From: Solwaraspora sp. WMMD791
Lineage (GTDB): Bacteria > Actinomycetota > Actinomycetes > Mycobacteriales > Micromonosporaceae
Length of the DNA stretch: 64,000 nt
Direction: 5' to 3'
Assembly (NCBI RefSeq): GCF_029581195.1
Contig: NZ_CP120737.1
Location: forward strand, 1,054,001 to 1,118,000
Part shown: positions 1 to 8,258 of the stretch, in pieces
Layout of the letters: each line of letters opens with the position of its first letter
Numbering within the stretch: the stretch's first letter is position 1
Notes under the pieces: model-generated
The model's input: only the letters and a program-made list of their open reading frames with translations
Database searches by the model: none
Told to the model about the DNA's origin: nothing
Translations under genes and position numbers: made by a program

Positions 1-77
1 TGCGGCGGGTGGACGGCGCCTACGGCGACCGGAATCTGATGTGTGCGTGTCCGCCGCCGCAGGAGTACAGCGATTGA
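1..77 (+). CDS. gcvP: Glycine dehydrogenase (GcvP), C-terminal end only
   Basis: The frame that ends at the TGA at 75-77 encodes RRVDGAYGDRNLMCACPPP followed by QEYSD. The GDRNL...C.C segment matches the conserved extreme C-terminus of the PLP-dependent P-protein of the glycine cleavage system, which decarboxylates glycine in the cytoplasm. Only about 24 codons lie in the window, so the catalytic part is outside and nothing can be said of its start or operon. A stem-loop follows shortly after. The identification rests on this short signature, which is distinctive for the family. Confidence 0.85.
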   Translation, partial: RRVDGAYGDRNLMCACPPPQEYSD

Positions 78-104
78 CGCCGGTGTCGCGGCGGGTGGGC
101 GCGT

Positions 105-132
105 CACCGGGCGGCGGGTTCGCCGCCCGGTG
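105..132 (+). terminator. Stem-loop after gcvP
   Basis: A perfect 12-bp inverted repeat (CACCGGGCGGCG and its complement) around a GGTT tetraloop lies 28 bases after the gcvP stop, between it and the convergent DUF5999 gene. There is no U tract, as is usual for actinobacterial terminators. Confidence 0.6.
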
Positions 133-188
133 CGGCATGTGAGGGAGGATCGGCTCGACGGTGAGCCTTCGAGTGGCGGCGCGGCGGG

Positions 189-389
189 TCAGGCGGCGAG
201 AGCGTGCCGGGCGGGGCCGCGGTGTGGGGCGATGCTGCTGCCGTCGGGGAGCAGTTCGCCGGTGTCCTCGAACACGATGACGCCGTTGCAGAGCAGGCTC
301 CAGCCCTGCTCGGGGAAGCAGGCGATCACGCGGGCCGCTTCACGGTCGGTGGCGTCGGACGAGGGACAGGTCGGTTGGTGCTGGCACAT
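189..389 (-). CDS. DUF5999 family protein
   Basis: A 66-residue protein beginning MCQHQPTCPSSDATDREAAR and containing EQGWSLLCNGVIVFEDTGEL and LPDG. This is the familiar small actinobacterial DUF5999 protein of unknown function, with a Cys/His-rich start (MCQHQPTC) that could bind a metal. An earlier ATG at 422 is in frame, but family members begin at MCQHQ, so the start at 389 is preferred. It stands alone, convergent with gcvP and divergent from the deformylase gene. Confidence 0.8.
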   Translation of the reverse strand: MCQHQPTCPSSDATDREAARVIACFPEQGWSLLCNGVIVFEDTGELLPDGSSIAPHRGPARHALAA

Positions 390-629
390 CGGGTTCTCCG
401 GACTGTGGGGGCGCTGTGTCATGGTTCACATGACCAGTGATGAACGTTACCAAGCCGAACGACACCGTTCCGGGCCAGTGACGGCCTGCCGACGCAAGAA
501 TCCACCCTTCGGCTGAGGCAGGTCGAACCGATCGGCCTGGAAGCGCTCCCATGAAGACCCGCTACCGACCCGCACCCGCCGTCCGCCCACATCACCGGCG
601 ACCCACCGGCCACCACTAACCTGACAGCC

Positions 630-1127
630 ATGACGATGCGCCCGATCCGGATCATCGGCGACGCCGTGCTGCGTAGCCCCGCCGAACCCGTCACCACCTT
701 CGACCGGTCCCTGCGCGACCTCGTCACCGACCTGATGGACACCCTGCTCGGCGCCCCCGGCCGCGCCGGCGTCGCCGCACCCCAGATCGGCGTGAGCGCC
801 CGCGTGTTCGTCTACGACGCCGACGGCCACCGCGGCCACGTCGTCAACCCACACCTGCACCTGGCCGACGACACCGACACCGACGACGAAGGCTGCCTGT
901 CCATCCCCGGCCTGTACTTCCCGACCCCACGCGCCCGCCACGCCCGCGTCGACGGCGTCGACCAGCACGGCGAACCCGTCACCATCACCGGCACCGGCTT
1001 CCTCGCCCGCGCCCTGCAACACGAAACCGACCACCTCGACGGCCGCCTCTACGTCGACACCCTGCGCGGCGACACCCGCCGCCGCGCCCTGCGCGAAATC
1101 CGCGCCGCCCACTGGACCCGCCACTGA
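630..1127 (+). CDS. def: Peptide deformylase
   Basis: A 165-residue metalloenzyme that removes the formyl group from the N-terminal methionine of new proteins in the cytoplasm. All three family motifs are present: GVAAPQIG (about residues 47-54), EGCLSIPG with the metal-ligand cysteine (about 88-95), and QHETDH (about 130-135), which supplies the two histidine ligands and the catalytic glutamate. The length is typical of short type-I deformylases. It is a single gene, convergent with the siderophore operon and separated from it by only 6 bases. Actinomycetes often carry several deformylases, so this may be a paralogue. Confidence 0.93.
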   Translation: MTMRPIRIIGDAVLRSPAEPVTTFDRSLRDLVTDLMDTLLGAPGRAGVAAPQIGVSARVFVYDADGHRGHVVNPHLHLADDTDTDDEGCLSIPGLYFPTPRARHARVDGVDQHGEPVTITGTGFLARALQHETDHLDGRLYVDTLRGDTRRRALREIRAAHWTRH

Positions 1128-1133
1128 CCCGCC

Positions 1134-2348
1134 TCACAGCACCACCACCCGCGGATACGGATGCCGCAGAAAATCGTGGTGCGAAATGTCCCACCCGTAG
1201 GCACCCGCCCGGTCGAACACCACCACGTCCCCGATCCGCAACCGCCCCACCACCAGCCCCCGGCACAACACGTCCCGCGGCGTACACAACTCACCAGCCA
1301 CATCCACCGCGGCCCCCGCCACCTGCGCCCGCGCGAACGGATACGGCCACCGGTCCACCGGCACCACCGCGAACGGATGGTCGTAACCCCACGCCGCCGG
1401 CAACCGGAAATGATGCGTCCCACCCCGCACCACCGCGAACCACCGGCCCTGCGTGCACTTCACATCCACCACCTGCGCCGCGTACCAGCCGGCCTCCGCC
1501 GCCAACCACCGACCCGGCTCGAACACCAACCGCAGCCCCGCCGGCAGCACCAACCCCGCCAACCCCGCACCGAACGCCGCCAGGTCGAACCGGCCGCCAC
1601 CGACATAGTCCACCCCGAACCCGCCGCCCACGTTCACGTACTCCACCGGCACCCCGAACCGGCGGCCGGCCGCCACCGCCCACGCCACCGCCGCCACCAC
1701 GAACCGCGCGTGCGCCACCGCGTCCAGGTTGTTCGACACCGCGTGCAGGCTGAACCCCACCAGCCGCACCCCCGACAACCCCGCCGCCACCGCCACCACC
1801 TCACCCAGCTGCGCCTCGTCCACCCCGAACTGTGTCGCCACCCCCGCCATCGCGTGACTACCCGACAACCCGCCACCCGGCCGGTTCACCCGCACCGCCA
1901 CCTCCACCCGCCGACCCGCCGACCGCGCCACCACATCCAACCGCCGCAACTCCGACACACTCTCCACGTTCACCAACGCCCCCGCCGCCACCGCCGCCGC
2001 CAACTGCCCATCGGTCTTACCCGGCCCACCGAACACCACCTGCCGCGCCCCCGCCGCCACCGCCGCCGCCAACTCACCCCCCGACGCCACCTCCACCCCG
2101 TCCAACACCCGCGCCAACTCCGCCACCACCGCCGGATGCCCGTTCGCCTTCATCGCGTACAGCACCTGCGCCCCCACCGGCAGCACCGACCGCAACCGCC
2201 GCGCCGCCCCCCGAAGCACCGACCGGTCGTACACATACGCACACACCGGCTCCACCGCCGCCGACTCGGCCAACTCGGCCACCACCGCCGCCACCGCACC
2301 CGGCAGCCGCACCACCCGGCCACCACCCGGCACCTCACCCCCGGTCAC
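1134..2348 (-). CDS. Type III PLP-dependent decarboxylase (siderophore pathway)
   Basis: A 404-residue alanine-racemase-fold decarboxylase of the diaminopimelate/ornithine decarboxylase group. YAMKANGHP (about residues 84-92) holds the PLP-binding lysine, the glycine-rich phosphate-binding loop is NVGGGFGVDY, and CTPRDVL carries the expected active-site cysteine. Such enzymes occur in NIS siderophore clusters (for example SbnH in staphyloferrin B synthesis), where they decarboxylate an amino-acid or citryl-amino-acid intermediate. The GTG start overlaps the stop of the upstream synthetase (GTGA), so the two are probably translationally coupled. It is the last gene of the operon. The substrate cannot be read from the sequence. 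Confidence 0.85.
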   Translation of the reverse strand: MTGGEVPGGGRVVRLPGAVAAVVAELAESAAVEPVCAYVYDRSVLRGAARRLRSVLPVGAQVLYAMKANGHPAVVAELARVLDGVEVASGGELAAAVAAGARQVVFGGPGKTDGQLAAAVAAGALVNVESVSELRRLDVVARSAGRRVEVAVRVNRPGGGLSGSHAMAGVATQFGVDEAQLGEVVAVAAGLSGVRLVGFSLHAVSNNLDAVAHARFVVAAVAWAVAAGRRFGVPVEYVNVGGGFGVDYVGGGRFDLAAFGAGLAGLVLPAGLRLVFEPGRWLAAEAGWYAAQVVDVKCTQGRWFAVVRGGTHHFRLPAAWGYDHPFAVVPVDRWPYPFARAQVAGAAVDVAGELCTPRDVLCRGLVVGRLRIGDVVVFDRAGAYGWDISHHDFLRHPYPRVVVL

Positions 2349-4129
2349 CGCGCCACCCCCGGCCCGCCACCGTCGAACCCCACATCCGAGATCGGATTCC
2401 GCACCGGCACATACAGGTCACCCGACCCCGCCAACCGCATCCGCACCAACGCCTTGTGCGCCACCAGCGGCGCCGTGAACGCCGCATGGTCCTCCACCGC
2501 CCACCCCGCACACCCCCGCTCACCCCGCAACGACCCGTACGTCTCATCCACCACCGACCGCACCACCCGCCACGCCGCCACCTCATCCACCCCGAACACA
2601 TCCACCACCGACCGCACCACCTCACCCACATGCGCCTGCAACAGCGTGTACCCCACCTTGGCCCGCATCACCGCCACATCATCGGTGGCCACCACCGAAC
2701 CCGGCGCCAACCCCACCGACACCCCCGCCGCCGCCAACCGCGGCCGCGCCAACCGCAACCCCGCGAAATCCCGCACCACCAACCGGAACGGCACCCCACC
2801 GCGAAACGTCGGCAGACAGTTCTGCAGATGCGCCTCCAACGCCACCCCGAACCGGGTCGCCAACCGCAACACCGGCGGCACCACCACGGAGACGTACGCC
2901 GCCACGAACCCCAACCCCGCCGCCGCCCCCACCAACCCCCGCACCCGGCCGAACTGCGCCACCCGCGCCACCAACTCCCGACCCGTCACCAACGCCACCC
3001 CCGGCACCGCCACCTCACCCGGCACCAACCGGCCCACCAGCCCCTCCCGCACGATCGCCGACACGTCCCGGCCCGACCCCACCGGCACCGCCGCCCCCGC
3101 CACCTCCGGCAACAACACCAACCGCGCCGCCGCCACCTCGTCGTCGGCCACCACCGACGACAACACCGACGACAACACCGGCCCGTTACGGGTACTCGCC
3201 ACCGAAATCGTCCGCCGCGTCGACGTCACCTGAATGTCCAACGACACCTTCAGATACCGCCGCCGCCCGTCGACACCCGCCGGCAACAGCACCGTACGCA
3301 CCGCCGCCGTCGGCACCGCCGACACCACCTGCGGCAGCAACCGCACCACACCCGCCGCCACCAGATCGGCGTACCGACGCGCCACCACCCGCATGCCCTG
3401 CCACACATGCACCGGCTGCACCACCCACCCCGGCGGCGCCGCCGGCACCTGCGGATACCACCGCCGCAACCACGCCCCCACATCGTCACCCACATGCAGA
3501 TCACGACGCACCGCCACGAACCCCACCCGCGTCGCCGGCGACCCCACGTCATGCGCCACCGCGTCCGCCACCGACCACCCCAACCGGGTACGGCCACACG
3601 GATGCAGATTGTGACCCGTCAGCGCCTGCCGCTCCGCCCACACCGCCCAACCGTCCGGCCCCTCAGGACCGCCCGACCCACCCGCCGGACCCGCCACCGG
3701 CGGACGCGCCGCCGCCACCGCCAGATGCACCACCGCGTCGGTCAACTCCGCCGCCAACGCCCACCCCCTCCGCCCAGCCAGCAACTCCACCGGCAACACC
3801 GCCCACGGATCCGCCACCCACCGCTCATCCACCACAAACCGGTCGAACCCGTACCACCGTCCCCGCCCACCCCACACCGCCCGCGCCGCCCCCACATCCT
3901 CCCGACACAACGCGTCGACCAACCGCGCCGCCACCACCCGCGCCGCCCACGGCACCGCCTCCCGGAACCCCGCCACCCACCCCGGCGCCACCACCCGCAA
4001 CTGCTCCTGCGCCGACTCCACCGCCGCCGCCAACCCCACCGACCCCCGCACACACCCACACGACCGGCCCACCCCCGACCCCACCGCACCCCACCCCGCC
4101 CAACCACCCGCCGCCACCGGACCGCTCAC
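2345..4129 (-). CDS. IucA/IucC family NIS siderophore synthetase (second copy)
   Basis: A roughly 594-residue NRPS-independent siderophore synthetase, which adenylates a carboxylate such as citrate and condenses it with an amine or alcohol. Visible motifs in order are TGHNLHPCGRTRLG, KVSLDIQVTSTRRTIS with RNGPVLS, EAHLQN, VVRDFAGLRL and HKALVRMRL, the last being typical of the FhuF-like C-terminal segment. A longer frame is open to 4222, but the GTG at 4127-4129 overlaps the upstream stop as GTGA and is the more credible start. Codons are strongly G-ending. No exporter or ferric-siderophore uptake gene is next to it. Confidence 0.88.
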   Translation of the reverse strand: MSGPVAAGGWAGWGAVGSGVGRSCGCVRGSVGLAAAVESAQEQLRVVAPGWVAGFREAVPWAARVVAARLVDALCREDVGAARAVWGGRGRWYGFDRFVVDERWVADPWAVLPVELLAGRRGWALAAELTDAVVHLAVAAARPPVAGPAGGSGGPEGPDGWAVWAERQALTGHNLHPCGRTRLGWSVADAVAHDVGSPATRVGFVAVRRDLHVGDDVGAWLRRWYPQVPAAPPGWVVQPVHVWQGMRVVARRYADLVAAGVVRLLPQVVSAVPTAAVRTVLLPAGVDGRRRYLKVSLDIQVTSTRRTISVASTRNGPVLSSVLSSVVADDEVAAARLVLLPEVAGAAVPVGSGRDVSAIVREGLVGRLVPGEVAVPGVALVTGRELVARVAQFGRVRGLVGAAAGLGFVAAYVSVVVPPVLRLATRFGVALEAHLQNCLPTFRGGVPFRLVVRDFAGLRLARPRLAAAGVSVGLAPGSVVATDDVAVMRAKVGYTLLQAHVGEVVRSVVDVFGVDEVAAWRVVRSVVDETYGSLRGERGCAGWAVEDHAAFTAPLVAHKALVRMRLAGSGDLYVPVRNPISDVGFDGGGPGVAR

Positions 4130-5754
4130 CGCCACTGCGCCAACGGACCCGCCACCCACGCCCACCGCACCGCCAACGGATCCGGCGCCAACCGCATCGA
4201 CAACGTCGCCTTCACCGGCCACCGCTCACCGAACACCGCCGACGCCACCCGCCCCCGCACCACCGCCGGCAACCCCGCCACCGCCTCCCGCACCACCACA
4301 CCCACCCGCTGCCACAACCGCCCCGGCGCCACCCCGAACTCCCGCGCCAGCACCGCCACCGGCTCACCCACCGCCACCCCCACCGCCGCCAACGCCGTCA
4401 CCACCACCTCCACCGGATCCGCCGCCACCACATCACCAGACAACGACGGCACACCCACACCCGCCGCCGCCAACGCCACCGGATCCACCCGCACACCCCC
4501 CACATCCCGATACCAGGCACCCACCAACCGCCCCGAACGCCACACCAGCACCACATTCTGCCCATGCGCCTCCAACCCCACCCCCCAGCCCACCATCGAC
4601 ACCACCGGCGCCACCACCACCCGCGCCAGATCCGCCACGAAACCCACCGGATCCCCGCCATACCCCGCCCGCACCAACCCACCCACCACCGACCCACCAC
4701 CCGGCGCACCCACCGGCGCCGCCAACGCCCCCACCGGCATCACCTGCACCCCCGACGCCACCCGCGGCACCCGCCGGCGCACCACCGCCAACGACCGGCA
4801 CGCCACCCCGTCCACCACCACCGCACCCGCCGCCACCTCCGGCAACACCCCGAACCCCGGCACCCGCCGCGCCAACCGCGACAACACCGCCGTCAGCACC
4901 GGCCCGTTGCGCACCGCCGCCTCCGACACCGTGCGCACCGCCGACGTCATCTGCACATCCACCGCCGTCTTCCACTGCCACGACCCACCCGACAACGGCA
5001 CCACCGTCCGCAACGACATCAACGGCCGCGCCGGCACCACCCGACCCGTCGGACGCAACCACGGATACGCGCCCAGCACATGCTCCCGCTGCCACGGATG
5101 CACCGGCAACAGCGGCGCCAACCCCGCCCCGGTCGTCAACCACCGCCCCGGCGGCACCGCCACCAACTCCAGCGGCACCACCGGCCGATGCTCCGGCGCG
5201 TACCGCAACACCTCCAACGTCGACATCCCCACCCGGGCCCGGCACCCCGGATGCACCGGATGCCCGTCGACCACCACCTGCTCCCACCCCACCAGCGACC
5301 GCGTCAACCCCGCACCGGCACCACCCGTACGCCCCACCGCCACCGCCCGCGCCCCCCGCGCCAACGCCACGTTCGCCACACTGTTGTCCAACTCCGCCGC
5401 CACCGACCCGGCACCGGACAGCCCCAGCACCCTCAACAGCCGCCCGGGATCAGTCACCACCTCCGACCCCACCGTCACCGCCAACCCCGGACCGGCCGGC
5501 GCGAACAACTCCGCCGCGGCCGCCGGACCCACCACCTCACGGCCATCAGCCAACGTCACCGTCAACCGGCCGTCGCCCACCCGCTGACCGGCCACCCCCG
5601 GCACCGGCTCACGCCCCACCGCACCCCACAACCGAGCCAGCACCGCCGCCCGCGCCCCCGGCACCGCCGCCTCCACCGCCGCCACCAGCTCCGGCCGGCA
5701 CTGCCGCAACGCCGACACCGTCGCCGTCACATCCGGACACCACTCACCCGACAC
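4126..5754 (-). CDS. IucA/IucC family NIS siderophore synthetase (first copy)
   Basis: A roughly 542-residue paralogue of the next gene. It carries DGHPVHPGCRARVG, LLPVHPWQREHVL, KTAVDVQMTSAVRTVS with RNGPVL, GLEAHGQN, WYRDVGGVRV and KATLSMRL, the full set of NIS synthetase signatures for ATP, Mg and carboxylate binding. The GTG at 5754 is preferred over the GTG at 5772 because AGGAGGT lies just upstream of it and the 5772 start has no ribosome site. Two synthetases plus one decarboxylase would suffice to assemble a small citrate- or dicarboxylate-type siderophore. The product is unknown. Confidence 0.87.
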   Translation of the reverse strand: MSGEWCPDVTATVSALRQCRPELVAAVEAAVPGARAAVLARLWGAVGREPVPGVAGQRVGDGRLTVTLADGREVVGPAAAAELFAPAGPGLAVTVGSEVVTDPGRLLRVLGLSGAGSVAAELDNSVANVALARGARAVAVGRTGGAGAGLTRSLVGWEQVVVDGHPVHPGCRARVGMSTLEVLRYAPEHRPVVPLELVAVPPGRWLTTGAGLAPLLPVHPWQREHVLGAYPWLRPTGRVVPARPLMSLRTVVPLSGGSWQWKTAVDVQMTSAVRTVSEAAVRNGPVLTAVLSRLARRVPGFGVLPEVAAGAVVVDGVACRSLAVVRRRVPRVASGVQVMPVGALAAPVGAPGGGSVVGGLVRAGYGGDPVGFVADLARVVVAPVVSMVGWGVGLEAHGQNVVLVWRSGRLVGAWYRDVGGVRVDPVALAAAGVGVPSLSGDVVAADPVEVVVTALAAVGVAVGEPVAVLAREFGVAPGRLWQRVGVVVREAVAGLPAVVRGRVASAVFGERWPVKATLSMRLAPDPLAVRWAWVAGPLAQWR

Positions 5755-5762
5755 CGCACCTC

Positions 5763-5896
5763 CTACTGCCACGTCGCCCCCGCCACGCCCGGATCCGCGT
5801 CCACCGTCACCGGCCCCGCCGCCGACGCACCCACACCCCCCACCAGCCCACCGCCACGAACACCAACGACGAGCAGCACAACGCCTTCACCACCAT
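5763..5896 (-). pseudogene. Possible frameshifted small secreted peptide leading the siderophore operon
   Basis: From the ATG at 5896, after a GGGAGGG ribosome site, the frame reads MVVKALCCSSLVFVAVG, which looks like a signal peptide, then becomes WWGVWVRRRRGR and stops. One frame over, the same DNA reads LVGGVGASAAGP, VTVDADPGVAGATWQ and a TAG at 5763, directly before the AGGAGGT of the first synthetase. Restoring one base in a G run would join them into a 44-residue protein with an ordinary signal peptide and an ASA-type cleavage site. The length, 134 bases, is one short of 45 codons. It may be a real mutation, a sequencing error or chance. Confidence 0.35.
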
Positions 5897-5937
5897 CCCG
5901 ACACCCTCCCACAACCCGCACCCCGTAGGGTGCTCAC

Positions 5938-6726
5938 GTGCGCATGGCCACCTTCAACCTGCTGCACGGACGCTCACCCCACGACGGCCAGGTCGACCCC
6001 GACCGGCTCACCACCGCGATCACCACCCTCGACGCCGACATCCTCGCCCTGCAGGAAGTCGACCGCGGCCAACCCCGCAGCGCCCGCCACGACCTGACCG
6101 CGCTCGCCGCGACCGCCCTGGCCGCACCCACCCACCGCTTCGCCGCCGCCATCGTCGGCACCCCCGGCGACACCTTCCGCACCCCTCACCACGACCACGA
6201 CGGCCACGACGAACCCTGCTACGGCATCAGCCTGATCAGCCGCTACCCGGCCCGGCACTGGCAGATAACCAGACTCGACCCCGCCCCGCTGCGCTCACCC
6301 GTCCTCGTCGCCGACCCGGCACCCCGGCTGCTGCTGCTCCGCGACGAACCCCGCGTCCTGCTCACCGCCGTCCTGGACACCCCGCACGGGCCCGTCACCG
6401 TCGCCGCCACCCATCTGTCCTTCGTCCCCGGCTGGAACCTGCGCCAACTACGGGCCGTCACCCGCACCCTGCGGGCACTACCGCCACCACGGCTGCTGCT
6501 CGGCGACCTCAACCTGCCCGCCGGGCTGGCCGCCGCCGTCACCGGCTGGCAGCCACTGGCCCGCCGGCCCACCTACCCCACACCGCGGCCCCGCGTCCAA
6601 CTCGACCACATCCTGCTCGACCCGCGCGGCGCGCCACCGGCCCTGTCCAATGTCACCCACGTCGCCACCCCCGCGCTCGACGTCTCCGACCATCGGCCGC
6701 TCGTCGTCACCGTCACAGGTCGCTGA
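5938..6726 (+). CDS. Endonuclease/exonuclease/phosphatase family protein
   Basis: A roughly 262-residue EEP-fold metal-dependent hydrolase. Diagnostic parts are MATFNLLHG at the N-terminus (catalytic Asn), DILALQEVDR with the metal-binding Glu, THLSF, LLLGDLNLP (the D.N pair) and a C-terminal VSDHRPLVVTV with the catalytic His. The fold covers nucleases, sphingomyelinases and inositol phosphatases, so the substrate is undetermined. There is no clear signal peptide, which favours a cytoplasmic role. The GTG at 5938 and the ATG at 5944 are both plausible starts. It is divergent from the siderophore operon. Confidence 0.85.
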   Translation: MRMATFNLLHGRSPHDGQVDPDRLTTAITTLDADILALQEVDRGQPRSARHDLTALAATALAAPTHRFAAAIVGTPGDTFRTPHHDHDGHDEPCYGISLISRYPARHWQITRLDPAPLRSPVLVADPAPRLLLLRDEPRVLLTAVLDTPHGPVTVAATHLSFVPGWNLRQLRAVTRTLRALPPPRLLLGDLNLPAGLAAAVTGWQPLARRPTYPTPRPRVQLDHILLDPRGAPPALSNVTHVATPALDVSDHRPLVVTVTGR

Positions 6727-6737
6727 CCCGCGCCGCG

Positions 6738-7763
6738 TCAGCGGTAGGGATCTTCCGGCACACCGTCGGTCACCAGTCGCTGCAGCGACCGGTTCGACCG
6801 GTTGGCCCGCACCGCCGCCCGCTGCTGGTCGGCCGTCACGTCGATGTAGTGCTGACTCGCCGTCAGGCTCGCGTGCCCGAGCAGCCGCATGATCTCGGCG
6901 GCGTTGGCGCCGTCCTCGGCCAACCGGGTGGCGAACGTGTGCCGCAGCGCGTGCAGCGCCGCGCCACGGGGTACCCGCTCGACGATCCCGGCCCGGCGGA
7001 AGCACGACCGCACCAGGTACTGCAGCCCGCCCCGGCGCAGGGCCTCACCGGCCCGGTCGACCAGCAGAGCACCGTCGGGGCGTACCGACCGGGGTCCGAA
7101 GCGCCGCCGCCGGCTGGCGAGGTAGCCGGCGATCGTGGCGTCCAGGGCGGGCTCCACCGGCACGGTCCGGAACCGTCCGCCCTTGCCGGCCACCTCGAGG
7201 CGCCGTTCGCCGTCGCGGCCGGTCAGCGACCCCACCCGCAGCGCCAACAGCTCACCAAGGCGCAGGCCGGCGCAGAGGGCCAGCGCGACGACGGCGAGGT
7301 CCCGTTCCGGCCAGGGGTCGCGTTGGCGGTTGTCGCCACGGGCGGCGGCGGCCAGCAGCGTTTCCGGGGTCTCCTCACCGCGCAGTGGTTTCGGCACCGG
7401 CAGGGGAGCGCGGGGCCGGCCGACGGCCGGCATCGGATTGCCCGCCACGGCGCCTTCGGCGACGAGGAAGGTGAAGAACGAGTTCCAGGTCGACCAGGCA
7501 CGGTGCACGGAGGCGGGGGAGCGGGGGGCGGCGAACCGGGCGAACGCCGCCCGGAGCTGACGCTGCCCGACAGCGCTCAGAGGCAGGTCCACGGCGGTCG
7601 GGGCGGTCGCGTCGGTGGCGGCGTCGTCGCCGATCAGTCGCAGTACGGCGGTCAGGTCGCGGCGGTAGGCCTGCAGGGTGTGGGGGGAGGGTTTGCGGGA
7701 GGCCCGGTCGACGAGGAAATCCTCGACCGCCCGACCCACCGGGTAATCCGACAAATTGTGCAT
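6738..7763 (-). CDS. Tyrosine recombinase (XerC/D-like integrase)
   Basis: A 341-residue site-specific recombinase. An N-terminal SAM-like core-binding domain (about residues 10-120, including TLQAYRRDL) precedes the catalytic domain. The expected residues are visible: Arg in CAGLRLGELL, Lys in EVAGKGGRFR, HxxRH in LHALRHTFAT, His in LLGHASL and the nucleophile Tyr in SQHYIDV. Its size fits chromosomal Xer-type or simple integrases rather than phage integrases with long N-terminal arms. No phage genes, relaxase or tRNA attachment site is nearby. A palindromic site covers its start codon, which suggests autoregulation or control by another repressor. Confidence 0.9.
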   Translation of the reverse strand: MHNLSDYPVGRAVEDFLVDRASRKPSPHTLQAYRRDLTAVLRLIGDDAATDATAPTAVDLPLSAVGQRQLRAAFARFAAPRSPASVHRAWSTWNSFFTFLVAEGAVAGNPMPAVGRPRAPLPVPKPLRGEETPETLLAAAARGDNRQRDPWPERDLAVVALALCAGLRLGELLALRVGSLTGRDGERRLEVAGKGGRFRTVPVEPALDATIAGYLASRRRRFGPRSVRPDGALLVDRAGEALRRGGLQYLVRSCFRRAGIVERVPRGAALHALRHTFATRLAEDGANAAEIMRLLGHASLTASQHYIDVTADQQRAAVRANRSNRSLQRLVTDGVPEDPYR

Positions 7764-7778
7764 AACGGATATTATGCA
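7759..7778. promoter_or_regulatory. Palindromic site over the recombinase start codon
   Basis: TGCATAA and TTATGCA flank a 6-bp spacer. The core is CATAA-N6-TTATG, and the ATG of the recombinase (7761-7763) lies inside the left arm. The same CATAA-N6-TTAT layout recurs at 8076-8091. The AT-rich island stands out in this GC-rich region and is likely a repressor site. Confidence 0.5.
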
Positions 7779-8258
7779 TCACTTCTCGCGATACAGGTAG
7801 GGGTGGGCGAGTGGAGGGAGTGACCGATGTCCACGGCGTCGGGAGAGAGCGGGTCGTTCGGGCCGACGCGCCCGGCGGTGGCCGCCGCGACAATCGGTCG
7901 CCAGGCCGCGACCAGGAACGGGGCGCCGGCCGGCCGCAGCCGGTGACCTGACCCTGGACGGCCGCCACGCGCCGACGCAGATGCCGTCGCACGGGCCGGA
8001 GGAAAGCGGCACGTCGACCGGGGGCGACGATGTCCCACTCGCGCCAAACACAGGCTCGCCACTTCGCTTAGTTGACATAATGTACATTATCGAACCGGCA
8101 CGGGGTCCGTCGTCGGAGCCCCGTGGGACACCGACACCGGATCGACCCCTGCGGGCAACCGACGCCGCTGCCGGACGATCCGGTGCCGGTGTCCCTGACG
8201 CAGCTGGCCCGGTTCGCGGGTCGACCGTGAGCCGTGGCAGGCCGGTCCGCCGGCCAGG
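7779..8258. other. Gene-poor stretch between recombinase and SDR
   Basis: About 480 bases with no convincing gene. Open frames on both strands give low-complexity translations without family resemblance. One minor possibility is a GTG-started frame of about 35 codons on the plus strand ending in DPVPVSLTQLARFAGRP at the TGA near 8229, but it lacks a good ribosome site. The stretch holds the second CATAA-N6-TTAT palindrome, with TTGACA at 8072-8077 overlapping it. It may be the remnant of a lost small gene or a control region. Confidence 0.4.
8076..8091. promoter_or_regulatory. Second CATAA-N6-TTAT palindrome overlapping a TTGACA box
   Basis: ATAATGTACATTAT (8077-8090) is a perfect 14-bp palindrome, part of CATAA-TGTACA-TTATC. 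A TTGACA hexamer at 8072-8077 runs into it, as expected for an operator over a -35 element, though no good -10 box follows at 17 bases. It matches the layout of the site at the recombinase start. Confidence 0.5.

Noticed and set aside
1161-5587. Very long plus-strand open frames (690 and 1251 codons) rich in Pro, Arg and His
   Set aside because: They lie antisense to the siderophore operon, have low-complexity translations and are explained by high GC and lack of stops opposite G-ending codons.
7779-8258. Small coding genes in the gap
   Set aside because: Every frame gives low-complexity protein with no credible ribosome site; only a weak 35-codon frame remains and it is mentioned in the gap entry.
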